Assembly (NCBI GenBank): GCA_905116865.2
Contig: CAJHNH020008545.1
Span: forward strand, 165,001 to 229,000
Source: Candidula unifasciata
Lineage: Eukaryota; Mollusca; Gastropoda; Stylommatophora; Geomitridae
DNA length: 64,000 nt
Reading direction: 5' to 3'
Every line of letters starts with the position of its first letter. Within the stretch, counting starts at the first letter, position 1. The position numbers and the translations under genes were made by a program. Below the pieces are notes generated by a model, which made no database searches, was not told the origin of the DNA, and was given only the letters and a program-made list of their open reading frames with translations. Shown piece after piece: positions 53,803-57,945 of the stretch.

Positions 53803-56346
53803 CTTGACCTTGAGATGGTGAGTTTATATATATTTATAATACTTGACCTTGAGATGGTAGAGGCAGTTGTGAGTTTATATATATTTATAATACTTGACCA
53901 TGAGATGGTAGAGGCAGTTGTGAGTTTATATATATTTATAATACTTGTGTTAACTCTGGTGCCCATTTCCTAAAGGCTAGGTAAACCCCAGGAACCGCCC
54001 GGTTTCGAACACTGGCCGTGGGCTGCAGCGAGTCGTAGCTGGATTTAGAAGCAAGTCCCTATCAACTGCGCTAACACCACCCCCCCCCCCCACCCCATAA
54101 TTATTTCTGATGTGCAGAAGTGAATCATGGACATGGACAATCAGGTGATTCGTGAAGAGTTGTGTAGAAGAGGTGGTTTTTTAGAAGAAGAATGAGAACA
54201 CAATGGGCAGATTAACAAATGTAATTCAGATATCTAGAAGTAATTAACTTGCAAAGAGAACTAATTACCCACATCAGACAAGACATTCAACATTTTTGTG
54301 GACACGTCATGAGCAAGGAAAATTTGGAGTGCATAAATAATGACAGCCAGACTGTTAAATGAGAGAAGAACTAGAGCGAGATAAAGAGAGAGGAAAGTCT
54401 GATGCTTTCCTAATATCCTACCCCAAACGGGAAATCCACAGGTCAAGGTGACAGTCTAATATCTGATGGGGTGGTAGATAGGCTGCATGCAGTCGTGGGA
54501 CCTAGGCTGCATGCAGTCGTGGGACCCAAGCTGCACTCTCTTGTGGGACGTAGGTGGGTTGGGGTTAGGGCCAGTTCTAGATGTTTTGGGGTTGTTAAAA
54601 GCATCAGAAAGCCAGGAAACTCAGTCTCACCACCCTCTAAAATGTTGGACTGTCCTGTGACATTGTCTGGGATAGGATATTATGAAGGAAACAAAAGTTT
54701 TGGACAGTTTAATTATCTGTGTTTGCTAGACTTTCCTCTTGTGTCGAGTGCGGCACATAGGGCAGAGGTCATGACTCTCCATGCATAGTGGTTCGTTGCA
54801 ATCTGTTGTAGGTCTTGGATGTTTGAGTGGCCCATGAGTGAGCCTTCCCTGATGATAGTTCTACGTAGGGTTTCCCTTGGTCTTCCACGAGATTTTTTCC
54901 CCTTTGTTGTCCAAATGAGGGCTTGGTAAGGAAGTCTTGATTTTACCATTCTAAGGGTGTGGCCGACATAGTTCCAGCGGCGTTTTCGTATAGAAAAATT
55001 AGGACACCATACTCTTGCCCTATCGATTCTTGCCTTATTTGTGTATTGGTTCGGAAATAATGACCATTTGAAATTTAGTCTTATTCTTCTAAGGCATTTT
55101 TTTTTTCAAAAACTGTCTAATTTTGTGTCTAGAGTTCTCGTTGATTTTCAGCTCTCGCACATCCAATAGGTTAGTACTGGAATCACAAAGAATTGAGATC
55201 TTGAGTTTTTGTGTGTTTGCTAAGTGTCTTTGATTTCCAGATGTTGGACAGTTTATTGAAGGCACTAGATGCCAGTGCTATTCTAAATGGTATTTCTGGT
55301 GCGGTATCTCCTGTAGATGACATCTTGCTCCCTAGATAAGTGAAACTGTTGACTTTTTTAAGGCTGTTGTTGTTCAGCGTGATATCAACTGAACTTTTGG
55401 TAAGGTCTAGAATTTTTGTTTTTGCGGTGTTAATTTGGAGTCCAATTTGTTCTGAGAAATTTTGGAGTCGATTGATTTTTTCTTGGGCGTCTGTGTGTTC
55501 TGAACTCAGGAGTGCTATGTCGTCGGCGAAGTGTTTGCTAGTCCTAATAAAATGTTTACGTACTATGCTAGGTGTAAATAAGGAAATATTGACTTAGGAA
55601 TGACGATTGTTGGCACAGAACCACTACTGAATGAACTTTATAGGTAGACAACAAATCAGATAGGAGCCAGACTTTTTTTTTTCAAAAATGACCTCGGCTC
55701 CCAGGTCCACCCAGCCTTGAGTGGGTTTCGGGTGCAGTCCCAGGAAGCTAAAGGTGACCAATGATGCTGACCACATCACCCACCAAGTGCTGATTGGTGT
55801 ATAAAAAAGTCTAGCCCTATATGCCCTATGCGCCTAAAGGTGTGGAAAAGGGACCTTGACTGTTTACTTTTGTTAACAAATCAGATGGTTTGGCCTGTAA
55901 CAAGATTGGCATCAGGCAGGGCAATATACAACCCTTTTTTGTTTTTTGCAATGCACAGGATGATGATGAGTATCTTGTTACACATATATATCTCTTTCTT
56001 CTCTTTTCTGTGAGGCACATGATGATGATATGTATCTTAATACAGATTTATGACCCTTTTTTCGGTGAGGCACATGATGATGATGCTTATCTTTATACAC
56101 ATATAAACTGTTTTAACTCTTCGAGTCCCAGGCGGGTTTTAGCATCCAGGCCCGGGGTAGTAAAGAGAGTCATAAAATAGGCGCATTATGTGTTCATTGG
56201 GCTTCTAGATAGGAACCTGTGAACGTATGATGCGTTCCTTGGGACTGAAAGAGTTAATTAATGACACAGACTTTACGGCATGAATAATAACACTGAGATT
56301 TTCTTTCCTTCTTCGCAGTAAAAAGACCAAGAAAGGCTTGTTCTAG
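19290..56346 (+). CDS. SEPTIN7: Septin-7 (Peanut group) GTPase, 12 coding exons
   Basis: Septins are GTP-binding proteins that polymerise into hetero-oligomeric filaments at the cell cortex and act in cytokinesis, membrane barriers and cytoskeletal scaffolding; SEPT7 is the core subunit of metazoan septin hexamers and octamers. Twelve exons, all with AG acceptors and GT donors and matching phases, join into 490 codons ending in TAG. Residues 1-84 are a charged extension; from about residue 85 the protein follows SEPT7 closely ([17 protein letters not shown]). It has a polybasic stretch around 99-105, P-loop GESGLGKS at 115-122, a Thr at 148 where SEPT2 has its catalytic Thr, DTPGFGD at 171-177, AKAD at 252-255, GRQYPWG at 322-328, and a coiled coil at about 390-482. 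Human SEPT7 is about 437 residues, so the excess is N-terminal. Introns range from 1.0 to 6.7 kb. Exon 1 is the least certain part. An upstream non-coding exon is possible. Confidence 0.95.
19667..20505. repeat. 33-bp minisatellite, about 25 copies, septin intron 1
   Basis: The unit contains 'gatcctcttgaacatgt' followed by (c/t)tg(g/t)gtcctctctgtt; some units are shortened by 4-6 bases. Several frames on both strands stay open because 33 is divisible by 3; these are artefacts inside an intron. Confidence 0.95.
20506..21184. other. Intron 1 sequence without recognised features
   Basis: AT-rich unique-looking sequence; no conserved frame. Confidence 0.4.
21185..21490 (+). repeat. GAA-tailed SINE-like retroposon, near full length
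   Basis: Sense copy. It has 'cccgtgtgggtcctaagacc', 'tagacccactgcctccccaa', 'caaagtcagagtgtatctgc', 'gatgaacaaccagaactttc', and ends with 'agaagatgaagg', a degenerate GAA-type tail. Confidence 0.75.
21866..22130. repeat. Interspersed repeat W, uninterrupted copy
   Basis: Matches 58700-58948 plus 59118-59130: 'atactttgggtagattttaa', 'ctctgtagcac', 'atttccagctgccaa'. It preserves the empty site of the insertion at 58949-59107. A T-run follows at 22121-22130. Confidence 0.7.
22131..22305 (-). mobile_element. tRNA-derived SINE (family F)
   Basis: Antisense head GGGGCCGCACGGTGCTCGAG and B-box GGGTTCAATCCCC identify an RNA polymerase III type head. One copy only seen in the window. Confidence 0.7.
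22400..22935. repeat. TC-rich low-complexity block with an internal duplication of about 71 bp
   Basis: 'ctgacacactccgttatgtc' plus following sequence occurs twice (about 22484 and 22555). The rest is TC/TCTG microsatellite. Similar pyrimidine-rich sequence continues at 23130-23620, with a C-run at about 23597-23615. Confidence 0.8.
24027..24415. repeat. (ATAC)n microsatellite, about 220 bp, with degenerate CA/TA extension
   Basis: Pure ATAC units to about 24250, then two 'acacgcatgcatgcacac' blocks and mixed CA/TA. Lies in septin intron 1; the predicted frames are low complexity. Confidence 0.97.
24900..25112 (-). mobile_element. tRNA-derived SINE-A, antisense
   Basis: Tail 'catgccggccacctttactt' and head 'ggcgtctagccgctacaccg' in antisense, with a pseudo-B-box (gagcccacaacc) region. 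Confidence 0.75.
25265..25640 (-). repeat. GAA-tailed retroposon interrupted by another SINE
   Basis: Left part 25265-25359 has 'gttcatccacttctggactc' and 'agtgttgcatgcacatctgt'; right part 25574-25640 resumes 'cacatctgttttacagttct'. The interruption is 25360-25573. Confidence 0.7.
25360..25573 (-). mobile_element. tRNA-derived SINE (family G) with 11-bp target-site duplication
   Basis: Antisense head CGGCTCTCTAGCGTAATTGG and a perfect B-box GGTCCGGGTTCAATCCCGGG. cacatctgttt flanks it at 25349-25359 and 25574-25584. Confidence 0.85.
25635..25925 (+). pseudogene. LINE 3'-end fragment, same family as 16440-17690, upstream of septin exon 2
   Basis: Corresponds to the last ~280 bp of the LINE: 'cttggtggaagattgatgca', 'gagaaaaggcaagacggatg', 'gctgctgaagatgaggacgg', ending 'gagtgctgtgatgtcagttc'. 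Ends about 75 bases before septin exon 2. Confidence 0.8.
26001..26292 (+). CDS. SEPTIN7: Septin exon 2 (N-terminal extension and polybasic region, residues 18-115)
   Basis: The acceptor is atatttgcag and the donor gtgagg at 26293 leaves phase 1. Residues 18-84 are strongly charged (for example [13 protein letters not shown]) and unlike the short N-terminus of vertebrate SEPT7. Residues 85-114 ([18 protein letters not shown], then [12 protein letters not shown]) are the conserved septin entry into the GTPase domain and include the polybasic phosphoinositide-binding segment. The exon is flanked by inverted LINE fragments at 25635-25925 and 26340-26640. Confidence 0.95.
26340..26640 (-). pseudogene. 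LINE 3'-end fragment, antisense, downstream of septin exon 2
   Basis: Antisense of the same terminal region: 'catagcactcagggacactc', 'cagtaactgtctgattgcat', 'gttcaccaccaagtggtgat', 'tctgcctgctcatttcccaa'. Complementary to 25635-25925 across exon 2. Confidence 0.8.
26836..26962 (+). repeat. GAA-tailed retroposon, 5'-truncated
   Basis: 'gttctggaacaagactgaag', 'gtttacagccgagtaacact' then 'tagaagaagaaaaataat' tail. 26963-27430 holds GA-rich simple sequence and no gene. Confidence 0.7.
27635..27800 (-). mobile_element. tRNA-derived SINE (family E), copy 1
   Basis: 'gttaactctggtgcccattt', 'cggtttcgaacaccggccgt' (B-box complement) and 'gcgctaatgctgccc' match 53945-54085. The related region may extend left to about 27440. 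Confidence 0.75.
28223..28329 (+). CDS. SEPTIN7: Septin exon 3 (P-loop)
   Basis: Enters at phase 1 after ctccacag and leaves at phase 0 before gtaatg. It encodes residues 115-150, starting with the Walker A motif GESGLGKS and continuing [14 protein letters not shown]. Thr148 in the KTV tripeptide aligns with the switch-I threonine needed for GTP hydrolysis in SEPT2, so this subunit is predicted to be hydrolysis-competent (inference from family knowledge). Confidence 0.97.
28480..28950. repeat. Interspersed repeat Y, copy 2
   Basis: Best-preserved copy in the window; includes 'agtcttgtctggcaactggc', 'ggtgttacctttcctttgga' and 'gcccaggctttgtgctatgg'. Lies in intron 3. 28950-29690 is otherwise featureless and pyrimidine-rich. 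Confidence 0.65.
29690..30008 (+). repeat. GAA-tailed retroposon, intron 3
   Basis: Sense copy ending 'gaacgctaagaaaagaagaa', 113 bases before exon 4. Includes 'gaatagacccaatgcctctc' and 'aagactgaagtccagaaatt'. Confidence 0.75.
30122..30222 (+). CDS. SEPTIN7: Septin exon 4 (switch II, DTPGFGD)
   Basis: The acceptor is tttgccag and the donor gtaagt at 30223 leaves phase 2. It encodes residues 151-183 plus two bases of Cys184. The G3 motif DTPGFGD occupies 171-177, followed by AVDNSN, as in SEPT7. A GAA-tailed retroposon ends about 115 bases upstream and a tRNA-headed SINE begins about 115 bases downstream. Confidence 0.97.
30339..30600 (+). mobile_element. tRNA-derived SINE-A, best sense copy, intron 4
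   Basis: Head 'ttgccgtggcagagcggcta' (A box) and 'ggtcgtgggttcgctccctg' (B box), body 'cctaggtccactcagccttg' and 'ggtacacggtgcagtcctgg', tail 'accacatcacacatcttgcg' and 'aagggtcctttactttta'. About 260 bp, non-coding. Not a functional tRNA: the head lacks a closed acceptor stem. Confidence 0.9.
30890..31109 (-). mobile_element. tRNA-derived SINE-A, antisense, intron 4
   Basis: 'gggtgatgtggtcagtatca', 'cagccgcctgtacctcccgt', 'gctgggtcgacctgggaacc', head complement 'cacaggcaagcatctagctg'. Faces the sense copy 290 bases upstream in a convergent inverted pair. Confidence 0.85.
31255..31389 (+). CDS. SEPTIN7: Septin exon 5
   Basis: The acceptor is ccctctctag and the donor gtaaga at 31390 leaves phase 2. 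It completes Cys184 and continues [20 protein letters not shown], ending in [11 protein letters not shown]; all are septin signatures. The donor is followed within about 40 bases by the 28-bp minisatellite that fills most of intron 5. Confidence 0.97.
31420..36515. repeat. 28-bp minisatellite, about 180 copies over 5.1 kb, septin intron 5
   Basis: Unit: ctagctagtagtacttct then aagacatctc. Variants alternate between tagtagtac/cagcac and aagaca/aaaaca. From about 35830 units diverge to a 'aagccatctctcaggtagca' type. Higher-order repeats are visible: 32341-32695 recurs at 32761-33115 (offset 420 = 15 units). It makes up most of the intron. Confidence 0.97.
36660..37440 (+). pseudogene. LINE RNase H fragment, intron 5
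   Basis: Longest frame (about 36804-37319) gives [63 protein letters not shown] and [20 protein letters not shown], an RNase H domain with Glu, the second Asp and the last Asp kept. The upstream DGS segment is broken. The 3' end 'gtgctgtgatgtcaattctt' is followed by the tail (TAAC)n at 37427-37444. Same family as 16440-17690 but without its duplication. Confidence 0.85.
37510..37627 (+). CDS. SEPTIN7: Septin exon 6 (G4 motif AKAD)
   Basis: The acceptor is gttcctaccag and the donor gtaaga at 37628 leaves phase 0. Residues 229-268 include [13 protein letters not shown] and [17 protein letters not shown], which hold the guanine-specificity motif AKAD at 252-255. Human SEPT7 is nearly identical here. 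Confidence 0.97.
37672..37960 (-). repeat. GAA-tailed retroposon, intron 6, copy 1
   Basis: 'tgcgttcactggttgtttac', 'ttgtatgctcactgttggtt', 'ggtccctagatcccacacgg'. Antisense. Confidence 0.75.
37976..38435. mobile_element. 460-bp composite insert flanked by a 29-bp direct repeat
   Basis: The same 29 bases (starting gaagataactttgacttgtt) flank it at 37947-37975 and 38436-38464. Inside are an antisense GAA-tailed retroposon (38045-38330) and a 3'-end piece of another GAA-tailed element (about 38335-38435, ending 'gaagaagaagtagaagaaga') whose antisense relative is at 42507-42610. Confidence 0.65.
38512..38698 (+). pseudogene. LINE fragment with chimeric 3' junction
   Basis: 'ggtatgttgggaaatcaact' to 'aggtcatcacggtctgataa' is the post-RNase H part of the LINE family of 16440-17690. 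It switches at about 38698 to a 45-bp GAA-tailed retroposon end, then at about 38743 to a SINE-A tail (to about 38815). Confidence 0.7.
38959..39051 (+). CDS. SEPTIN7: Septin exon 7
   Basis: 31 codons, phase 0 to phase 0, acceptor aatcaccag and donor gtaaga. Residues 269-299 begin [20 protein letters not shown], matching the IYEFP helix-strand region of SEPT7 that follows FKK in exon 6. Being phase 0-0 and 93 nt, its skipping would keep the frame but remove part of the GTPase domain. Confidence 0.95.
39405..39735 (-). repeat. SINE-A tail fragment and adjoining ATC/GAT-tailed repeat
   Basis: 39409-39490 is antisense SINE-A ('gtcagcattacgccggccct'). From 39497 an atcatcatcatcatc tract begins a repeat shared with 15465-15600 ('gtgccttgccaactggcatg', 'gcatgtatcagttcgtgtgt'). 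Confidence 0.65.
40245..40976 (+). pseudogene. piggyBac-type transposase, N-terminal part only (243 codons)
   Basis: A true ATG starts [13 protein letters not shown]. Residues about 1-130 are acidic and Ser-rich, followed by [38 protein letters not shown], the start of the DDE_Tnp_1_7 domain. The known family is about 550-600 residues; here the frame ends at 243 and the catalytic Asp residues are absent. The rest seems replaced by tandem repeats. No stop or frameshift before that point, suggesting a recent truncation. Confidence 0.85.
40975..42010. repeat. Tandem repeat of about 187-195 bp, 6 copies, inside the piggyBac-like element
   Basis: 'ttgccttttttgcaccatat', 'ctacagccacatgatgatga' and 'gtgaagctgtgacatttttt' recur. 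The first three units are nearly identical; the last three are more divergent. Confidence 0.9.
42300..42360. repeat. C-rich run
   Basis: Poly-C interrupted by T and A; low complexity. Confidence 0.7.
42507..42610 (-). repeat. GAA-tailed element 3' end
   Basis: Antisense of 38335-38435: 'acaaagcaggactttatatc', 'cgacacccgaagc' then (GAA)n. 42610-43284 shows no other feature. Confidence 0.6.
43285..43433 (+). CDS. SEPTIN7: Septin exon 8 (septin unique element)
   Basis: The acceptor is ctcccttcag and the donor gtaatt at 43434 leaves phase 2. Residues 300-349 start [11 protein letters not shown] and include [17 protein letters not shown], the conserved region joining G5 to the septin unique element that builds the filament interface. 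The adjacent introns carry a piggyBac-like element (upstream) and an RTE-like fragment (downstream). Confidence 0.97.
43598..43965 (+). pseudogene. RTE-like ORF C-terminal fragment, intron 8
   Basis: One open frame: [60 protein letters not shown], ending HATE then TGA, followed by ATGAATGAG (a TGAA-type tail). 5'-truncated; the open frame implies a fairly young insertion. Confidence 0.85.
44070..44300 (+). repeat. Possible tRNA-headed SINE
   Basis: 'gtggcttaggcgttgaaaac' followed by B-box-like 'gctgggttaaatcccagc', then a body including 'aactactgaacataaacttt'. Single copy in the window. Confidence 0.4.
44390..44660. repeat. Interspersed repeat Y, copy 3
   Basis: 'gttggtctaagagggaggct', 'atcaggcagcttctgctgca', 'actggtgttacctttccttt'. 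Same orientation as the other copies. Confidence 0.65.
44960..45076 (+). CDS. SEPTIN7: Septin exon 9
   Basis: The acceptor is catcaatgtcag and the donor gtgagt leaves phase 2. Residues 349-388 start with Arg completed across the junction, then [18 protein letters not shown], the end of the septin unique element. The stretch after RYNKLAPTT is shorter than in vertebrate SEPT7 and links to the C-terminal coiled coil. Confidence 0.96.
45095..45430. repeat. Pyrimidine-rich low-complexity sequence with C-run
   Basis: TTCTTC-rich, with a C-run at about 45277-45298 and an imperfect duplication of the 'tctgcctcttatattcctt' segment. Begins just after the exon 9 donor. Confidence 0.8.
45469..46737 (-). 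mobile_element. Tigger/pogo-like DNA transposon, 1,269 bp, septin intron 9
   Basis: TA target duplications flank it at 45467-45468 and 46738-46739. Terminal inverted repeats start CAGTGGAACCTCGCTTAACG and, from the other end, CAGTAGAACCTCTCTTAACG, 22 of 24 matching. Internal copies of 'ctcgttaagcgaa' near both ends are sub-terminal repeats. It contains only a C-terminal transposase remnant, so it is a deletion derivative. Confidence 0.92.
45640..46510 (-). pseudogene. Tigger-type transposase remnant
   Basis: Minus strand from about 46506: [20 protein letters not shown], the segment of the DDE_1 domain carrying the third catalytic Asp (QPIDQ), then [14 protein letters not shown]. After frame breaks, [20 protein letters not shown] (45640-45930) is the C-terminal tail. 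The N-terminal DNA-binding domains and the first two catalytic Asp are missing. Confidence 0.85.
47300..47516 (+). pseudogene. RTE-like C-terminal fragment (family B)
   Basis: 'ggatggaaaatggatatgta' to 'cagacagtcaacagcagctg' parallels 1780-2250. In broken frames it retains the basic terminal region and the 'agacagtcaacagcagctgg' stretch. Its 3' end runs into the following minisatellite. 46740-47300 holds nothing recognised. Confidence 0.65.
47510..48262 (+). repeat. 30/34-bp minisatellite, about 23 copies, septin intron 9
   Basis: Unit: caacatgagataatgatacc then agcaggtg, ending either cca or acccaa. The first unit overlaps the retrotransposon's 3' end ('ctggtgacccaacagcatga'). Long minus-strand frames here ([17 protein letters not shown]) are artefacts of the repeat. 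Confidence 0.93.
48318..48562 (+). repeat. Interspersed repeat X, copy 1
   Basis: Similar to 54465-54715: 'cgtgggacgtaggtgggttg', 'aaagcatcagaaagctggga', 'tgtgacatcatcctggg'. Both copies are + strand; no coding signal. Preceded by a C-run at 48292-48303. Confidence 0.7.
48592..48812 (-). repeat. GAA-tailed retroposon, intron 9
   Basis: Starts 'ttcttcttcgtgctcactga' (tail complement), then 'agttctggttgttcgtacac' and 'tgggaccccagaacccac'. Antisense, nearly complete but lacking a middle segment. Confidence 0.75.
48868..49132 (+). mobile_element. tRNA-derived SINE-A, sense, intron 9
   Basis: 'gtggctagacgcccgcctgt' head, 'cgccgg'-like body 'tgtgggtaccaggtacagtc', tail 'gctgaccacatcacccatca' and 'aagtgccgattggtctataa'. 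Confidence 0.85.
49240..49480 (+). pseudogene. Retrotransposon C-terminal fragment (family D)
   Basis: Broken frames give [11 protein letters not shown] and, after a stop, WRDIIKI-like and [14 protein letters not shown] segments, again the basic tail of an ORF2-type protein. Confidence 0.55.
49755..49955. repeat. 22-bp tandem repeat, about 8 copies
   Basis: 'cacattcacacaggacatgg' plus gt recurs; decays to the right. It lies 55-255 bases upstream of exon 10. Confidence 0.85.
50011..50146 (+). CDS. SEPTIN7: Septin exon 10 (coiled-coil start)
   Basis: The acceptor is atttctgcag and the donor gtaagt leaves phase 0. Residues 388-433 include [20 protein letters not shown] and end KLKDSEAD; the region is rich in Glu and Lys with heptad-like hydrophobic spacing, as in the SEPT7 C-terminal coiled coil used for pairing along filaments. 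Read-through into the intron would give about 20 unrelated residues and a stop, which I treat as intron. Confidence 0.96.
50745..50892 (+). repeat. G-rich tracts, septin intron 10
   Basis: A 42-base near-pure G run (about 50751-50793) and three further G blocks of about 10-18 separated by 'gccgtccag' or 'ctgaaaagggcc'. The blocks are themselves a diverged ~35-bp tandem repeat. The run lengths are probably not assembled exactly. Confidence 0.85.
51165..51407 (+). pseudogene. Possible transposase-derived fragment
   Basis: A frame of about 78 residues ends in [17 protein letters not shown] and [15 protein letters not shown] followed by an acidic end is a motif I associate with Tigger/Jerky-type transposase C-termini. 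No catalytic motif remains. Assignment is tentative. Confidence 0.4.
51722..52122 (+). repeat. 48-49-bp tandem repeat carrying copies of the exon 11 acceptor
   Basis: Eight units; each contains 'cttttacttttgtcttcag' (or a close variant) followed by CTTCAGAA, then gatgtggaaaagggtacttt. The true exon 11 acceptor is the last copy. Variant units have 'catcttcag' or 'cttcacc'. The final unit is exactly 48 bases and open in the exon 11 frame. Confidence 0.95.
52123..52268 (+). CDS. SEPTIN7: Septin exon 11 (coiled coil)
   Basis: The acceptor is ttttgtcttcag and the donor gtaagt at 52269 leaves phase 2. Residues 434-482 start [20 protein letters not shown] and continue as a charged coiled coil. The exon begins CTTCAG, so a second acceptor sits 6 bases in (52128); its use would drop Leu-Gln. 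Immediately upstream lie tandem copies of a 48-bp unit ending in the same acceptor sequence. Confidence 0.94.
52614..52997. repeat. 29-bp minisatellite, about 13 copies, septin intron 11
   Basis: Unit 'gagatgggctgaatggtgtt' then tcatcgagt. One unit has an extra 'ttgtttcat'. 53000-53650 beyond it is T-rich and featureless. Confidence 0.93.
53670..53800. repeat. (TC)n-(TA)n compound microsatellite, with a short repeat to 53945
   Basis: TC to about 53767 and TA to 53799, then three copies of a unit containing 'taatacttgaccttgagatg' and 'gtgagtttatatatatttat' (53800-53945, about 58 bp in the last two). Confidence 0.93.
53945..54085 (-). mobile_element. tRNA-derived SINE (family E), copy 2
   Basis: 'gttaactctggtgcccattt', 'cggtttcgaacactggccgt', 'gcgctaacaccacc'. 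Right end runs into a C-run at 54080-54092. Confidence 0.75.
54110..54450 (+). pseudogene. Retrotransposon C-terminal fragment (family E)
   Basis: 'gaatcatggacatggacaat' (S-W-T-W in frame) and a later 'catttttgtggacacgtcat' to 'ggaaaatttggagtgcataa' stretch (F-x-x-H-V-M-x-K-E-N-L-E-C-I in a broken frame) resemble the RT thumb and tail. Heavily decayed. Confidence 0.5.
54465..54715 (+). repeat. Interspersed repeat X, copy 2
   Basis: As copy at 48318-48562, with an extra duplicated 'ctgcatgcagtcgtgggacc' block. Confidence 0.7.
54716..55600 (-). pseudogene. Non-LTR reverse transcriptase fragment including the catalytic FADD box
   Basis: Minus strand: [20 protein letters not shown] (FADD is the palm catalytic motif of reverse transcriptases), [26 protein letters not shown], then the tail [20 protein letters not shown] and [20 protein letters not shown]. 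At least one frame break lies at about 55150-55180. Best reverse-transcriptase evidence in the window; septin intron 11. Confidence 0.88.
55680..55866 (+). mobile_element. SINE-A, 5'-truncated sense copy, intron 11
   Basis: 'cccaggtccacccagccttg', 'gaccacatcacccaccaagt', 'aagtctagccctatatgccc'. Confidence 0.8.
55940..56112. repeat. Short tandem units ending in cacatgatgatgat
   Basis: Three loosely repeated units of about 60 bp (near 55955, 56015 and 56073) sharing 'gaggcacatgatgatgat' and 'acacatata'. They recall the 'gccacatgatgatgatg' motif in the piggyBac-like element's tandem repeat. Confidence 0.5.
56117..56253. mobile_element. TTAA-flanked MITE, copy 1 (septin intron 11)
   Basis: TTAA at 56113-56116 and 56254-56257. 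Terminal inverted repeats CTCTTCGAGTCCCA and, from the right, CTCTTTCAGTCCCA. 137 bp, no coding. TTAA duplication is characteristic of piggyBac transposition. Confidence 0.88.
56319..56346 (+). CDS. SEPTIN7: Septin exon 12 (C-terminus and stop)
   Basis: The acceptor is ccttcttcgcag. The first base completes Asp482, then KKTKKGLF and TAG at 56344-56346. The basic tail resembles the KNKKKGKIF ending of vertebrate SEPT7. A TTAA-flanked MITE ends only about 65 bases upstream of this exon. Confidence 0.92.
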
Positions 56347-57039
56347 AGCTGGTTCGATGACCATCAAACCAAGGGGCCATTACTCTGAATGACATTTAGC
56401 ACACACACACAGAACCAAGACTTGGGAGAACTTTGCAGCAACTCCATTCATTCTCTGACAGTTGCCAGTTTGGTCACAATTGTATTCAGGTCTTTTTGTC
56501 ATCACCTTTTATCAACAGTAATTCGATTTTGTTTCCCATGGTCATGCTGGACAAACAATGATGATGTACATATATAAGATGTGCGTTTTTTTATGAAGTA
56601 CTGTGTCCGGACAACACCGCAGCACATTTTTTTAAGTCTCATGCTTTCAAAAACCTGGCTTGGCGTTTTTTTTTTTTTTTTTTAAATTATTCTTTCTTTG
56701 TTTAGTGTTGTACAGCACATGAGAACCAATCCTTTTTGGATGGCAGAGAAAATACACAGGGTTTAGAGACACTGGGAATGACAAGAGGGCTGTTGAAAGA
56801 AACAACAAAAGAAAAGAGTAAAATATTTTGGCCTCACTAAAAGATATAACACTCTTATAAAAAGTGTCCTGAGGGGGGAGAGGGAATATTTTAAGGCACT
56901 GAAGACTGGTGAGCAATGGGTAGACATTGTGACAAGGGGGAGGGTAGTATCAGAAGATGGACAAGCAGCAGTGTGAGCGTGCGTGACCAAGGCCTCGTAA
57001 AGAGTATGTTAAGGTCTAGAACAGCCAGCGCTAATTTTT

Positions 57040-57255
57040 GGAGATGGCACCTGAATCCCTGGCATTGTCTCACATGGATACCTTGACTGCCAGGTTGGCC
57101 CACCGCAAATGGGTACCAGGTAATGACTTTGGAAGTAAAGGTAGCCAGCATGATTTTGATCATACAGCCCATTGATTGCCAGTTGGCCTATGAGAAATAT
57201 ATGTCCAACACTGTATATTCAATGTCCCAAAGGTAACCTTCACATTTTACTTACA
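57040..57255 (+). mobile_element. SINE-A, diverged sense copy
   Basis: 'gaccaggttggcccaccgca'-like body, 'ggaagtaaaggtagccagca', 'agttggcctatgagaa'. More diverged than other copies. Confidence 0.6.
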
Positions 57256-57331
57256 GCCATCAGTCAGTTAAATGAAAAATACTCTTTTGAAAACATTGGA
57301 ATTTGAAATGTCTGTTATTTTATTGTCTTAA

Positions 57332-57468
57332 CTCTTTGAGTCCCAAGGAACGCATCATACATTCATCGGTCCCGTCTAAAGGCCCAGTGAATGCAAGATG
57401 CGCCGATTTTACATCTCTCTTGACTACCCCTTGGGCCTCTGATGCTAAACCCCCTGGGACTCAAAAAG
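57332..57468. mobile_element. TTAA MITE, copy 2
   Basis: TTAA at 57328-57331; left end CTCTTTGAGTCCCA, right end 'cctgggactcaaaaag'. The right TTAA is mutated to ataa. Confidence 0.8.
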
Positions 57469-57829
57469 ATAAAAGCCACTTACTTTCTCGAAAGCAGGAA
57501 TAATGTATGTGATTCTAAGATTATTAAAAATATTATGCGGCTTTGCTTTTTATACAGTCTTGTTTCTTTATTGCATTTGGTGCTGTTGCAGTAAGTTATT
57601 AGCTTGAAATAAATTTGAGCTTCAAAATAGAATGCTAGCAAGCTAGTACAAGGATTTTTTTTTTTTTTTAACTATGATATAATTGAAGATTTCAATTTGA
57701 GCTTTTAAAGAAAGTGTAGGCTATAAAAATTGATGCCATGAAGAATAAATGTGAAGTATTCTTGAAACAGCTGCTGTTTTTTCATCATGAACAAAATCAC
57801 TGGTGTATCTTACTTAAATACCTTTAGAG

Positions 57830-57945
57830 TTGAGTTGAGTCAAGAATTGACATCACAGCACTCGAGCCATTCCCATGCATGCTCCATCCTCATTTTCAGC
57901 AGCCAGTAGAGAGTTCCAATACTAATGGTACCAGTAGACATTAAG
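57830..57945 (-). pseudogene. LINE 3'-end fragment
   Basis: 'agaattgacatcacagcact' to 'agagttccaatactaatggt' is the antisense terminus of the LINE family of 16440-17690, preceded by gagttgagttgagt, the complement of an AACTC-type tail. Confidence 0.7.

Larger units (their letters stand above)
56347..57755 (+). other. SEPTIN7: Probable septin 3' UTR
   Basis: Sequence after the TAG has no coding signal. Canonical AATAAA hexamers occur at 57608-57613 and 57744-57749, either of which could end a 3' UTR of about 1.3-1.4 kb. It contains a T-rich stretch near 56668, a SINE tail near 57040-57255 and a TTAA MITE at 57332-57468. More AATAAA sites occur further on (for example 60056), so the true end is unknown. 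Confidence 0.35.
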
